In this document: one piece after another, positions 16,749-25,793 of the stretch | Position numbering within the stretch: the stretch's first letter is position 1 | Layout: the number at the start of each line of letters is the position of its first letter | Assembly: GCA_964482435.1 (NCBI GenBank) | Contig: CAYZXL010000012.1 | Coordinates: 1-64,000, forward strand | DNA length: 64,000 nt | Direction of reading: 5' to 3' | Origin: CAYZXL01 sp964482435 | GTDB taxonomy: Bacteria; Auribacterota; JABMQX01 | Program-made: the position numbers and the translations under genes | The notes under the pieces: generated by a model | What the model saw: only the letters and a program-made list of their open reading frames with translations | Database searches by the model: none | What the model was told of the DNA's origin: nothing

Positions 16749-17351
16749 GTGACGATTCGCCGGAGCACCGTAGCCACTGCGAAATTCAACAGAGAGGCTC
16801 AACTCCCGTATGAGCTCAGGCTTCAGGACTTCCAGATGGCGATGCAGGACGTTTACGACTTCTTTTACGATGTGAACTCCCACCTCGCCGAGAGAGGGCT
16901 TCAGCGCCTCGATGACATGCTTCGACCTGCCATCATGTCCGGCGTTCTGTCGGACATGCTCGCCGCAAGCCTTGCCAAGCACTCTCGCGTCCTCACAGAA
17001 AATCGGTATTTCAATGGCCATCCGGACCTCATCGTACAGGGCATCTATCCGGGGAACGCCGTGAAGGCGGCAACGGAGGGCGTGGAGATCAAGACTACTC
17101 GGAAGTCCGGCGGAGCCGTGGACACGCATGGGGCAAGGGACCAGTGGATGTGTGTCTTTGTTTACGACGTGGATAACGAATCGGAGCCCGCTTCCGACCG
17201 AGGGCCGATGACGTTCACAGAAGTCTATCTCGCCAGGGTGACCATCGAGGACTTTCGTAGGAACCCACGAGGTCCGCTCGGAACTCGGACGGCGACGCTG
17301 CACAAGGATGGGATCAAGAAGCTGAGGCGGAACTGGATTTACAGGCTATGA
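16749..17351 (+). CDS. Putative type II restriction endonuclease (PD-(D/E)xK)
   Basis: 200 residues, start GTG at 16749. The core YFNGHPDLIVQG (residues about 91-102) followed by GVEIKTTRK (about 115-123) fits the PD...ExK catalytic pattern of restriction nucleases. The gene faces a DNA methyltransferase and overlaps it tail to tail by 6 bases, the usual layout of a type II pair. No named endonuclease or recognition site is identified. The upstream gene is a truncated HEPN remnant. Confidence 0.7.
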   Translation: MTIRRSTVATAKFNREAQLPYELRLQDFQMAMQDVYDFFYDVNSHLAERGLQRLDDMLRPAIMSGVLSDMLAASLAKHSRVLTENRYFNGHPDLIVQGIYPGNAVKAATEGVEIKTTRKSGGAVDTHGARDQWMCVFVYDVDNESEPASDRGPMTFTEVYLARVTIEDFRRNPRGPLGTRTATLHKDGIKKLRRNWIYRL

Positions 17352-18497
17352 ATTGTCGCCGTTTGGCCGGTATCGAATTAGCTTCGGGATTGCCTGACAC
17401 GCCATGTCGAAGTAGTGTTCGTCCTTCTCGACCCCGATGCTCGCGTAGCCCACAGCCTCCGCGGCAGCTAGCGTGGACCCGGCACCTGCGAACGGATCCA
17501 GTATAACCCCCTCGCCAAGAGGCAAAACCGCCCGAACCACCTGGCGAAGGAAGCCTTGCGGCTTCAAACTGGGGTGTGGCGCGAGGGCACGCTCATTGGC
17601 CCGGGTGGGCCCGGAGGCAATCACATCACCGAAAGGTTTCTGCTCGCTGGGTCGGCGGAATGCGCCTGTCCTCCACTTTCTCAGGTTGTCCTGGACTCTG
17701 CCCTCGATTGGCTTCCGGTAAACAAGCCAGGGTTCCCACATTGACCGAGGCATGACGCTGACGTCCGGGAATTCGTTGTGCGCCGCCTTGGGCCGATCCC
17801 CACCACGCAGCGTCATCGTCAAACGAACGATTTCGCCCCGTCGCTCAAGACCTGCCTCGGCGAGCGCGCCTGATACGATGTATGACAACAACGGGTTCGA
17901 CGCGACAACCACATGAGCGCCAGGAACGAGTTTCGGAAGAAGGAGCCTCGCCCACACAAAGAAGAAGGCGCGCAGCTCGTCAAGCTGTCCCGATGTCAAG
18001 GTCGTGAATCTCGGAAGGGGAGACCGAACGTGACCATCGTATGACGGAGGAATTCTCCAGACACCCCCCTTGCCGTTCCGAAGTTTCGCCTGTTGTTCCG
18101 GCGTGTACTCGTGCAACCCGTATGGGGGGTCCGTTACGACCGCGTGAATACTTTGCCTGTCCTGCTGCTCAATCCAGTCTAAGCAGTCGGCATGGAAGAG
18201 CTTCGCTCTTCCGACGGAGAAAGGCTCGCGCCGCGTTTGGGGGTGCCAGAATTCCGTCTGAATGGGAGGAGCTGTGTCGCCGCGCAGGCGGTACAGCCCT
18301 CGAGCTTCTCGGAGGAACAGTTCAGGTGTGTTCAGGCGGAGGTATGACCTCACCGACGAAGTCGGGGCCCGACCCATGACCTGGCACACTCTTTCCTCTA
18401 TCTCCCTGACGGCAAGAGGCCTTGAGGTCAATGACATCACCTCAAGAATTGCGTCACGAACGCGTCCGGGCGCGTGGCGAACCGTTTTTTCTTTCAT
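17346..18497 (-). CDS. DNA methyltransferase of a type II system, with N-terminal winged helix
   Basis: 383 residues from ATG 18497. Residues about 10-70 look like a HARE-type winged helix (ILEVMSLTSRPLAVREIEER and FLREARGLYRL). The catalytic motif DPPYGLHEY comes near residue 123 and the S-adenosylmethionine motif DPFAGAGSTLAAAE near 340. This is the beta-class order, and DPPY favours N6-adenine methylation. It forms a convergent pair with the endonuclease at 16749-17351. Its promoter seems to sit directly on the start codon (see 18498-18533), implying a leaderless message. Confidence 0.9.
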   Translation of the reverse strand: MKEKTVRHAPGRVRDAILEVMSLTSRPLAVREIEERVCQVMGRAPTSSVRSYLRLNTPELFLREARGLYRLRGDTAPPIQTEFWHPQTRREPFSVGRAKLFHADCLDWIEQQDRQSIHAVVTDPPYGLHEYTPEQQAKLRNGKGGVWRIPPSYDGHVRSPLPRFTTLTSGQLDELRAFFFVWARLLLPKLVPGAHVVVASNPLLSYIVSGALAEAGLERRGEIVRLTMTLRGGDRPKAAHNEFPDVSVMPRSMWEPWLVYRKPIEGRVQDNLRKWRTGAFRRPSEQKPFGDVIASGPTRANERALAPHPSLKPQGFLRQVVRAVLPLGEGVILDPFAGAGSTLAAAEAVGYASIGVEKDEHYFDMACQAIPKLIRYRPNGDNS

Positions 18498-18503
18498 GTT
18501 CTC

Positions 18504-18533
18504 AATATGGACGTCGAGACGTCTATTTGTCAA
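18504..18533 (-). promoter_or_regulatory. Methylase promoter with GACGTC repeat in the spacer
   Basis: On the minus strand, TTGACA (18533-18528), an 18-base spacer and CATATT (18509-18504). Only 6 bases separate the -10 box from ATG 18497, so the message would be leaderless. The spacer holds GACGTC twice (18510-18515 and 18518-18523), a position where a bound protein would block transcription. Confidence 0.55.
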
Positions 18534-18614
18534 GACTAAACCGCGGAATTCCGCAGAAACCTGACAAGGGGCCAAGCTATCGGGCGGGCCGGGGCGCTCC
18601 CATTACCCATCTGC

Positions 18615-19811
18615 TTACGCTGCCTTTGGCTCCGGGTCGAAGGAGGGGACTTTGAGCTGCTCGCCGGCTTTGAGAGCGGATTGATGGGCGACGATGCCGG
18701 GAGCGGTCATGGCAAGGGAGTCGTACACGTCAATTGTCGGCTCGCGGTTCTCGACCAGCGCGTTGATGAATTCGGCTGAGATGAAGACGGCGCTTCCGCC
18801 GTGTCCGCTTCCGTGTCGCATTGGTTCGGGCAATCGTTCGGTCTTCCAGTACTGAGCCACGTTCCACGGCTGCCTCCCTTTCTCCGCAATCTCCATCGCA
18901 TTGCTCAGCCCGCCGGAGCTCGCCATGTAGCACGACATCTTCGTGCCGAACCATTGGGCGCGCTCACCGCCGGCGGCGATTCGCCAGCAGACGTTTGCTC
19001 GACAGACGTTTCCACGATTGGTTTTGAAAAGACCTATCTCGTTTGAGAAGGGGTTGCGGTAAACGTTCTGGTCGGGGCCGGGGAATGGGTCTTCGTGCGT
19101 GCCGAGGCAAGAGACCTCGACGAGGCGCTCCTTCGTTACGCCGACGAGGTAGCCTGTCGAATGCGTCGGATAGAGCATCGGGGGAAAGCCGAACCGCCAC
19201 ACGTCGGGCTGGCTCGGATAAGTGCAGATGAAATTGTGGTAGTACTCGACCTCGGAGTAGAAGAGATTGCCGAACTCGCCCGCTTGATAAAGCTCTCGGG
19301 CGGCGATGCACTCCTGACGATAGTAAGACGACTCGGCCATCATGTACTTCAGGCCGGTTTTCTCCTTTGTTTCCTTGAGGAGTTGGCATTCTTCGATAGT
19401 TAACGCAGCGGGGACGGCGCAGACGATGTGCTTTCCGGCGTTCATGCACATGACCGAATGCTTGACGTGGTCGGGGGCGCCGGAGAAAACTGCGACGGCG
19501 TCGAATGTGTCGGCGGCCTTCTTGAGCATCTCCTCGAGGGACTCGTAAACGTTTTTGCAGGAATACTGGCGGACAAGGTTCTGGCGGCGGTCAGGTATGA
19601 GGTCGGTGACCGCGGTAACGACGCAGTTAGGGTGCTCGTGCCACCAGAACGTCGCTCCGAAGCCGCCCCCGACAACAGCTATCCGGATTTTCTTCTGCTC
19701 GGCAGCCTCAGCGGCCGTTTTCCTCGACGAGGCGATGCCAGCGGCCGCGGCTCCCGCGAGAGTTTTGCAGAACGCCCTGCGAGATATTTCTGTGCCTCTG
19801 GTCTCTCTCAT
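18615..19811 (-). CDS. Tat-exported Gfo/Idh/MocA-like protein with altered EKP motif
   Basis: 398 residues from ATG 19811, preceded by GGAGGG. Leader SRRAFCKTLAGAAAAG, Rossmann start IRIAVVGGGFGATFWW near residue 44, and the usual C-terminal domain with YYRQECIAARELYQAGE and WRIAAGGERAQWFG. The catalytic EKP position reads CAVPAALT: the glutamate and lysine are replaced. The lysine is the key residue in active members, so this copy may be non-catalytic or use other chemistry. It is downstream of and on the same strand as the lipoprotein at 19873-21249. Confidence 0.87.
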   Translation of the reverse strand: MRETRGTEISRRAFCKTLAGAAAAGIASSRKTAAEAAEQKKIRIAVVGGGFGATFWWHEHPNCVVTAVTDLIPDRRQNLVRQYSCKNVYESLEEMLKKAADTFDAVAVFSGAPDHVKHSVMCMNAGKHIVCAVPAALTIEECQLLKETKEKTGLKYMMAESSYYRQECIAARELYQAGEFGNLFYSEVEYYHNFICTYPSQPDVWRFGFPPMLYPTHSTGYLVGVTKERLVEVSCLGTHEDPFPGPDQNVYRNPFSNEIGLFKTNRGNVCRANVCWRIAAGGERAQWFGTKMSCYMASSGGLSNAMEIAEKGRQPWNVAQYWKTERLPEPMRHGSGHGGSAVFISAEFINALVENREPTIDVYDSLAMTAPGIVAHQSALKAGEQLKVPSFDPEPKAA

Positions 19812-19872
19812 TTCGCCCTCCATTTTCCAACCAGATTTCCGTGGCGGCACCTCGGCCCTCTTCCGGCACGAT

Positions 19873-21249
19873 TTATTTGACTCTTCGTATGCTGTAGTTT
19901 CCTGCCACGACCTTCACGAGCTGGATCTCAACGCCGTTGCCCCGCAGGGTAAAGCTTTCGCCTTGGTACAGTTCTTCGGACCTATCCGAATATACGAAAA
20001 AGATGTCATAAGTCCCATCGGGCACGAACACCGACTGCGTACCGTTGGCGGGCGCATAGAAGTCCCTGCCAATATCGCCCGAGCGAATTCCAACTTCGAC
20101 ATAGCATGGATTCGGGTTGCGAATGCGCACTTCGTTAGCGCCGGACATCCCGTACTTGAATGGAGGCAACTGCACCCACGTCTGCGGTTGAGGATAATCG
20201 ACACTCCAGCCGGGTATCAGCTCGTTACCTTCGAGATCAAGCGGCCAGAATTTCACGGTCCTCGCACAAGAGGCGGAGGGTAGCGTTACGGTCCTATCTC
20301 GAGTTACGGTGATCAGGTCTCCTGTGTCGGTCGTGATCCTTACCGATGAGATCATCTTGGTCGCCGTCCAAGTCACTGTGCGACCGCTGGGGTCGGCCTC
20401 GCGCCCGCGTACATCAAGATCGTGTAGGTCTCCGGGGACTCTGAATTGCACCCACTGGCTTTGTGCACAGACTCTCCGATCGGGAGTGAGCTTCTCTAAG
20501 CGGAACTCGTGCGGCCCGGGGTGAAGAGGCATTTCCTCAGGTGTCTGATAGATGGCCCCCACGACCTCATTGGTTTTATAAGCGAGATGTCCGAGAGATC
20601 CAGAGTAGTGTGTATGTCTGAGCGTAAGACGCCAAACCCCTTCCACTTCACTCTTTGGCCAGGTTACCGTGAACACGCCTCGCTCGTCAAGCTCGAACGC
20701 GAGATCTGTCCTCTCCACGAGCCTCACCACAGAGATATCGGGTATCCACAAAGTGCTTCCATCGGTCACACGATACGGCGTGGGTTTTTCCATGCTGCCC
20801 GCCAAGGACAGTACCCGAGGGGGAGGCTCAGGATACACATAGGCCCAGTGTGGCCCCTCGATGCTGTTTGGTATTTGGTAATAAAGATAATAGGTACCAG
20901 GAGGAACTGCCGTGAATTTGAAGGCTCCTTGGCTATCAACTGCAGTCTCTCTCAGAGTTGCGTCCTCTGCAATGGCGACCTTCTGAACGCCTATATCCGG
21001 GCTCTTTTGCTTCTCACTTGATCCAAGGTATACCTTGACTTTATCGACGAGCCTGATTGTCGCGTTCGTGATCGGAGCGCCGTCAGGCCACAGAAAACGG
21101 CCTTCGACAGTCCCCGCGCGCTGAGGTTCGGCCACGCGCTCAGGCGCACCCGAGTGCGACGGAGTCTGATTCAACAACTTGCAGCCGGTGGCCACCATCA
21201 TGAGCCATCCGGCAAGATGGAGTACTACTAGGAAGTGTCTGCTTCTCAT
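19873..21249 (-). CDS. Lipoprotein with carboxypeptidase-regulatory-like domain
   Basis: 458 residues. The signal ends in the lipobox VATGC (cysteine at residue 23). Residues about 45-125 form a beta-sandwich of the carboxypeptidase-regulatory type (GTVEGRFLWPDGAPITNATI, then GAFKFTAVPPGTYYLYY). The rest is beta-rich, ending in another PEGA-like segment (FVPDGTYDIFFVYSDRSEELYQ). No enzyme motif is seen. A surface binding or structural role is inferred. The Gfo/Idh/MocA-like gene follows after 61 bases. Confidence 0.72.
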   Translation of the reverse strand: MRSRHFLVVLHLAGWLMMVATGCKLLNQTPSHSGAPERVAEPQRAGTVEGRFLWPDGAPITNATIRLVDKVKVYLGSSEKQKSPDIGVQKVAIAEDATLRETAVDSQGAFKFTAVPPGTYYLYYQIPNSIEGPHWAYVYPEPPPRVLSLAGSMEKPTPYRVTDGSTLWIPDISVVRLVERTDLAFELDERGVFTVTWPKSEVEGVWRLTLRHTHYSGSLGHLAYKTNEVVGAIYQTPEEMPLHPGPHEFRLEKLTPDRRVCAQSQWVQFRVPGDLHDLDVRGREADPSGRTVTWTATKMISSVRITTDTGDLITVTRDRTVTLPSASCARTVKFWPLDLEGNELIPGWSVDYPQPQTWVQLPPFKYGMSGANEVRIRNPNPCYVEVGIRSGDIGRDFYAPANGTQSVFVPDGTYDIFFVYSDRSEELYQGESFTLRGNGVEIQLVKVVAGNYSIRRVK

Positions 21250-21902
21250 GTGTGCTTCTCCCCCTTTGCTAACATGCCTGTTCTCCGCCCGACGGCAAGG
21301 GTGCCGTCACAGCCTGCGCGCGGCACCTATCTTCCGAGGCACAAGACACGTTCGAGAGGTTATGATGAAGCAGAGGTATTGTCAAGAGTCGTGGACGGCA
21401 AACACCGATTCCGAAAGGTTTGGTTTGCAAGGGTCGGACGGGGGGAAATTGTGGGCTGTAAGGGTGGTGGGCAGGGAGATGCGGTGGGGCTATTGCGCCC
21501 GTGGGTTGGGACGTGTTTGGTCCGCGGGGACGCAGGGTGAAGCCCCGGGGGAAGGTCGGCTCCTCAAGTCGCAGCGCTGAAAGGGCGAAATACACCCCTA
21601 AAATACACCCACACGTAACCGCTCAGTCTTGGGTAGAGAAAGCAGAAAGAAACCTGCCTTCTGGGATGTGTCAGAAGGGGTGTGCGTGTTGCTGCGTGCA
21701 TCTGCGTTTATCCGCGGTTCATTCCTTCTACTCCCAGCTGAGGCCGTCTCCCGCCCAAAACTGAGCCGTTACACCCACACCATCTTTCGCGTTACGCTTC
21801 GCGGCGTGGCGTGGTAAAATTGGGGCGGTGTTGCGACGGCGACAGAATCGAGGGTCTGGCGTCGCAAGAACCGTGACCTCAATCTCGCTGAAGGTTTCAG
21901 CC
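21250..21902. other. Intergenic region between divergent genes, with dispersed repeats
   Basis: 653 bases without a supported gene. Two short dispersed repeats are visible: GCGCTGAAAGGGCGAAATACA at about 21576-21595, of the same kind as the cluster at 37790-37960, and a GCATCTGCGTTTATCCGCGG stretch near 21697-21717. A TAAAAT box at 21815-21820 could serve the downstream binding-protein gene, but its -35 is poor. Confidence 0.45.
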
Positions 21903-23357
21903 ATGAAGGCGAAGACTGCAAGCCACATTCTTGTCTGTGTCCTGCTGGCGGTTTTGCCCGGCTGCACGAGGAAGAGCGACGAATACCGCAACGGCAGGCT
22001 CGTCGTCCAGTACTGGGAGAAGTGGACCGGGTTTGAAGGAGAAGCCATGCAGGAAGTGGTTGACGCCTTCAACGCCTCCCAGGACAGAATCTGGGTTCAG
22101 AAAATCACAGTCAGCCGGATGGACCGAAAGCTCCTCGCTTGCATCGCCGGTGGGACGGCACCCGACGTGGCGGGTCTCTGGAGTTACCACATCGCCCCTT
22201 ACGCCTCGAAGAGCGCGATTCTTCCCCTCGACGAGCGGATGCGGGAGAGCGGGCTGACGAAGGAGCACTACAAGCCAATCTTCTATGAGCTTTGCCGCTG
22301 GCAGGGTGTTCATTACGCCCTTCCGACGACGCCTGCGACCACTGCGCTTTACTGGAACAAGCGGCTGTTCCGCGAAGCCGGGCTGGACCCCGATCGCCCG
22401 CCTAAAACCCTTACGGAGCTTGACAAGTTTGCCGAGAAGCTCACCAAATACGATGATAAAGGCAACCTCGTTCAGGTGGGCTTTCTTCCGGGTATCCCCG
22501 GGGCGTGGATGTGGGCGTGGGGATACTGGTTCGGCGGAAAGCTCATGTCCGACTCAGAGACCGTGTCAGTGGATTCGCCCGAAAACATCCGTGCCGCCGA
22601 GTGGGTCGCTTCATATTCGAAGAAATTCGGAGTTGGAGCAATCGAGCGGTTTCGGACGAGCCTTTACCAGGGTTCAGAACGCGTTTTCTCTTCGCCGCTG
22701 GACCCATTCCTTGCGGGAAAAGTTGCCATGCAAATCCAGGGCGTTTGGGGGTACAATTTCATCGAGAAGTTCACTCCCGGAATGGAGTGGGGAGCAGCTC
22801 CTTTACCGTCGGCGGTCCCTGGCCTGGAGAACGTCGCCATGGCCGAGTGCGACATCCTGGTTCTGCCTCGCGGCTCGCGGCATCCGGAAGAAGCGTGGGA
22901 GTTCATGCAATTCGCCAATTCGCAAGAGGCAATGGAGCTGCTTTGCCTCGGACACAGGAAATTCTCGCCGCTCGCTAAGACAAGCGACATGTTCTGGGAG
23001 AAAAACCCGAACCCATATATCAAGGTCTTCTCCGACCTCGCCGAAAGCCCCAACGTCTTCGCTTTTCCCATCACTCCGATCCGGTCGTTATTCTATAGAG
23101 AAATAGACGCCGCGATGGATACCGTCGCGAATCTGTCGAGGAGCCCCGAGGACTGTCTGCGTTCCGTGAAATCGCGAATGCAAAAGCGCCTCGATTACGA
23201 AGTCCGCCGCCTGAAGAAGAGAGGCGCATGGCATCCCGAGAGGGCAGAAGTGACCTCAGCGCTCAACCGAAGTCAGAAATCTATGCGCTACATGGAATCC
23301 TCCCTCGAGATGAAGGGCACAGAAACCTATTTCGCACTTTCAGAGGAGGGCACATGA
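21903..23357 (+). CDS. Sugar ABC transporter substrate-binding lipoprotein
   Basis: 484 residues from ATG 21903 (AAGG 8 bases upstream). A lipoprotein signal ends at the lipobox VLPGC (cysteine near residue 21). The body is a family-1 solute-binding protein: QYWEKWTGFEGEAMQEVVDA, APDVAGLWSYHIAPYASK, and a late EEAWEFMQFANS segment. It should capture a sugar or oligosaccharide outside the membrane for the permeases at 25794 and 26681. The gene ends in an ATGA overlap with a GNAT gene, and 2.4 kb of other genes separates it from the permeases. The last 40 residues look unlike the family. Confidence 0.9.
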   Translation: MKAKTASHILVCVLLAVLPGCTRKSDEYRNGRLVVQYWEKWTGFEGEAMQEVVDAFNASQDRIWVQKITVSRMDRKLLACIAGGTAPDVAGLWSYHIAPYASKSAILPLDERMRESGLTKEHYKPIFYELCRWQGVHYALPTTPATTALYWNKRLFREAGLDPDRPPKTLTELDKFAEKLTKYDDKGNLVQVGFLPGIPGAWMWAWGYWFGGKLMSDSETVSVDSPENIRAAEWVASYSKKFGVGAIERFRTSLYQGSERVFSSPLDPFLAGKVAMQIQGVWGYNFIEKFTPGMEWGAAPLPSAVPGLENVAMAECDILVLPRGSRHPEEAWEFMQFANSQEAMELLCLGHRKFSPLAKTSDMFWEKNPNPYIKVFSDLAESPNVFAFPITPIRSLFYREIDAAMDTVANLSRSPEDCLRSVKSRMQKRLDYEVRRLKKRGAWHPERAEVTSALNRSQKSMRYMESSLEMKGTETYFALSEEGT

Positions 23358-24064
23358 GAATCTGTCCGATGGGTAGGGACTTGATATTGTTCAGATGCGT
23401 TCATTTCGGGCCGATTGGTCCTTCAAACATCGAGGAAATCCCTCCAGATATATCCGGTGTGCCGAAGGAGCAGTTTGAAAGGAACAAGAAGTTTCTTGGC
23501 CGGATGATTGACGCTTACGGCTCGTGTGCCATGTTAGCCGTTGACGGTGACCGCGTTGTGGCTCATGCCAGATTTTACCCTCAAATAATCTACGATCGGC
23601 AATTCTTCTGTTGCCAGGACCCGCAGCATGCCGCGACTCAGCAAATGGTTGACATGGACCTTCCGACGGTCGAGAGTCCCGCGAACCGGATTGTCCGGAT
23701 TGCCTGTTTTCTTGTGCATAAGGACTATCGGGGGCGTGGTCTCAACCATGCGCTTCTGGATGGCGTCCTTGATTGGGCGCGAGCGCACGATTGGAAGGCT
23801 GTGAGAGCGTGGGCAAGCCCGGACAACTACTGGTTGGCTTCTCAGACATGCGTGCCGATGCTCTGCACATATAGCAAGCACGGGTTTCAAAAGGTCAGGA
23901 CTTTTCAGACGTCCGAGTTTCCCTCATCGGAGGTAGTAAAGCTGCTGACGGCCATCCGGGAAGGCGAATTCGGCGACGAGAGAAAGAAGGCGTTTAAGGA
24001 ATTCTGCGGCGGACAGGATTTGTCCGAGCTTGCGGTCCTCCACGAGGTCGAGCGTCCGTTATAG
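23354..24064 (+). CDS. GNAT-family N-acetyltransferase
   Basis: 236 residues from ATG 23354, which overlaps the stop of the binding-protein gene (ATGA) and has AGGAGG upstream. The acetyl-CoA loop is VHKDYRGRGLNHALLDG near residue 124, followed by VRAWASPDN. The substrate is unknown. Its coupling to a sugar-binding protein gene suggests it may act on the imported compound, but this is inference from position alone. Confidence 0.85.
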   Translation: MRICPMGRDLILFRCVHFGPIGPSNIEEIPPDISGVPKEQFERNKKFLGRMIDAYGSCAMLAVDGDRVVAHARFYPQIIYDRQFFCCQDPQHAATQQMVDMDLPTVESPANRIVRIACFLVHKDYRGRGLNHALLDGVLDWARAHDWKAVRAWASPDNYWLASQTCVPMLCTYSKHGFQKVRTFQTSEFPSSEVVKLLTAIREGEFGDERKKAFKEFCGGQDLSELAVLHEVERPL

Positions 24065-24302
24065 AAACGGCATGTGTGCGGATTTCGCGGCCGCACCGCA
24101 AAGCGAGCCGGGGTCGTATGGTGCGAATTTGATGTAGAGGGGAGGGGGAGTGGGGTGGTAGAATGAAGTATGTCTGGGCTCGGGCCTTCCGCTGGTCCCC
24201 AAGTGGTCAGCGACGAAAAGGGTCTTGTCGTAAACCCTGCGCGCATCGGACAGGGCGGAACATCCGAGCGCAGGTGGACAAAGCAAGCAGAGGAGGCGTG
24301 TT

Positions 24303-24704
24303 ATGGCTGGCAAAGGGACGGCAGCGCGGACCGGTGAAGAGCTCAAGCAGAGGGTTGTCGACCTTGCCAGGGCCCTGGGCCTCAGGGCTGACACCGAGGT
24401 GACAGCAGGGCGCCGTCTCTGGGGGGCAAAGCGACGAATCGACGTGGTGCTAATGGACGAGAAGACCGGCAAAACCCTTGGCATTGAGTGCAAGTTTCAG
24501 GGGGTCGGCGGGACCGCCGAAGAGAAGATACCGGCGACGGTGAAGGACATAGAGTTCTGGCCCATCCCCGGGATAGTTGTTATCGGGGGCGAGGGCTTTT
24601 CCGAGAACATGCAGGGGTACCTGATGTCCACGGGCAAGGCCGTGTGGTTCGAGGAACTTGAGGAATGGCTGCGCCTGTACTTCGGGCTACGAGGCGGGAA
24701 TTGA
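24303..24704 (+). CDS. Small PD-(D/E)xK nuclease, likely restriction endonuclease
   Basis: 133 residues, with AGAGGAGG before ATG 24303. The catalytic pattern is KRRIDVVLMDE (residues about 43-53) and IECKFQGVGG (about 61-70), i.e. D...E-x-K. It is followed after 3 bases by a Dam-type adenine methylase, so a small type II restriction-modification pair is likely. Its sequence family is the short PD-(D/E)xK type; the recognition site is unknown, although Dam-like partners often go with GATC. Confidence 0.72.
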   Translation: MAGKGTAARTGEELKQRVVDLARALGLRADTEVTAGRRLWGAKRRIDVVLMDEKTGKTLGIECKFQGVGGTAEEKIPATVKDIEFWPIPGIVVIGGEGFSENMQGYLMSTGKAVWFEELEEWLRLYFGLRGGN

Positions 24705-24707
24705 CGC

Positions 24708-25610
24708 ATGGCTAATCGACCTGTTCCGCGCCCATTTCTCAAATGGGCCGGCGGCAAAACGCAACTTGTTGACCAACTGGCGCGGCGCGCCCCCCTGTGG
24801 TTTCTCAGCTACCACGAGCCATTTGTTGGGGGAGGCGCGCTGTTCTTCAGGCTCTACCGAGAACACCGAATCTCCTTCGCGTTTATCTCCGATCTGAACG
24901 CGGAGCTGATAGACACGTACACTGCCATTCGCGACAAACCTGGAGATGTCATCCGGCTGCTCTCAGAGTATCCGCACGACAGGGAGTTCTACTACCATTT
25001 GCGCCACAAGGATCCCCGGGGGATGGGCTTGCATGCCCGTGCGGCGCGCATGATCTACCTCAACAAGACTGGCTACAACGGCCTTTATCGCGTCAACAGC
25101 CGGGGGAAGTTCAACGTTCCCTTTGGCCGCTACAGGTCGCCCGAGTACTGCGACCCCGAAAACCTGCAGGCGGTCTCCGAGGCATTGCGGGACGCCGAGA
25201 TGGTCTGCGCCCCTTTTGAAACGGTGCTTGAGAGGGCTGGCCCCGGTGACCTTGTCTACTTCGATCCGCCCTATGTCCCCGTCTCGAAGACTGCCAACTT
25301 CACCGGGTACCTGGCGGGGGGGTTTTCCGAACAAGACCAACGCAGGCTGCATGAAGTCTGCATAGAGCTTGCCAAGCGGAACGTCACCGTAATGATCTCG
25401 AATTCGGACACGGGCGCCGTTCGCAAGATGTACAGGTCACCGGTCTTCAGCGTGGCCGAAGTGCAAGCCAGCAGGGCCATAAACTGCAACGCGGGCCGTC
25501 GCGGAAAAATCTCGGAGCTCATCATAACCAACTACCCGGCCGAGGCCGAACCCCAGCTCATGCTCTTGGAGTCACGCGCTGCGTACAGGCTCAGTCCCAG
25601 GGCAAGATAG
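24708..25610 (+). CDS. Dam-type (D12 class) N6-adenine DNA methyltransferase
   Basis: 300 residues. The motif order is alpha-class: PFLKWAGGKTQLVDQL at residue 9, EPFVGGGALFFRLY near 38, and the catalytic DPPYVPVSKTANF near 186. These are the classic Dam/D12 signatures. It probably protects the host against the nuclease encoded just upstream. GATC methylation is a reasonable guess from the family but not proven. The pair interrupts an ABC transporter operon. Confidence 0.92.
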   Translation: MANRPVPRPFLKWAGGKTQLVDQLARRAPLWFLSYHEPFVGGGALFFRLYREHRISFAFISDLNAELIDTYTAIRDKPGDVIRLLSEYPHDREFYYHLRHKDPRGMGLHARAARMIYLNKTGYNGLYRVNSRGKFNVPFGRYRSPEYCDPENLQAVSEALRDAEMVCAPFETVLERAGPGDLVYFDPPYVPVSKTANFTGYLAGGFSEQDQRRLHEVCIELAKRNVTVMISNSDTGAVRKMYRSPVFSVAEVQASRAINCNAGRRGKISELIITNYPAEAEPQLMLLESRAAYRLSPRAR

Positions 25611-25793
25611 AATGCGTTGTCGGGCACGTCGCTCCGGTCCATCGAACCGATCAACCCCGGGCCTTCGGCCCACGAACACTTGCTGCCAGCCTGGTGAGGG
25701 TACTCCGGGTACCAGGCGTGCCTGGGTTACACGCCAGGCCGGGCACGCGTACCTGACGGCTCCTTCCCGGGCAGCCCCGTTTCGGTGCCAATC

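Noticed and set aside
18510..18523. GACGTC as the restriction system's own recognition sequence
   Set aside because: GACGTC occurs at other places in the window (for example near 3894), so there is no sign of avoidance; the operator reading is kept instead.
21250..21902. Riboswitch or T-box before the ABC transporter genes
   Set aside because: I found no conserved aptamer-like core; the structure seen belongs to dispersed repeats.
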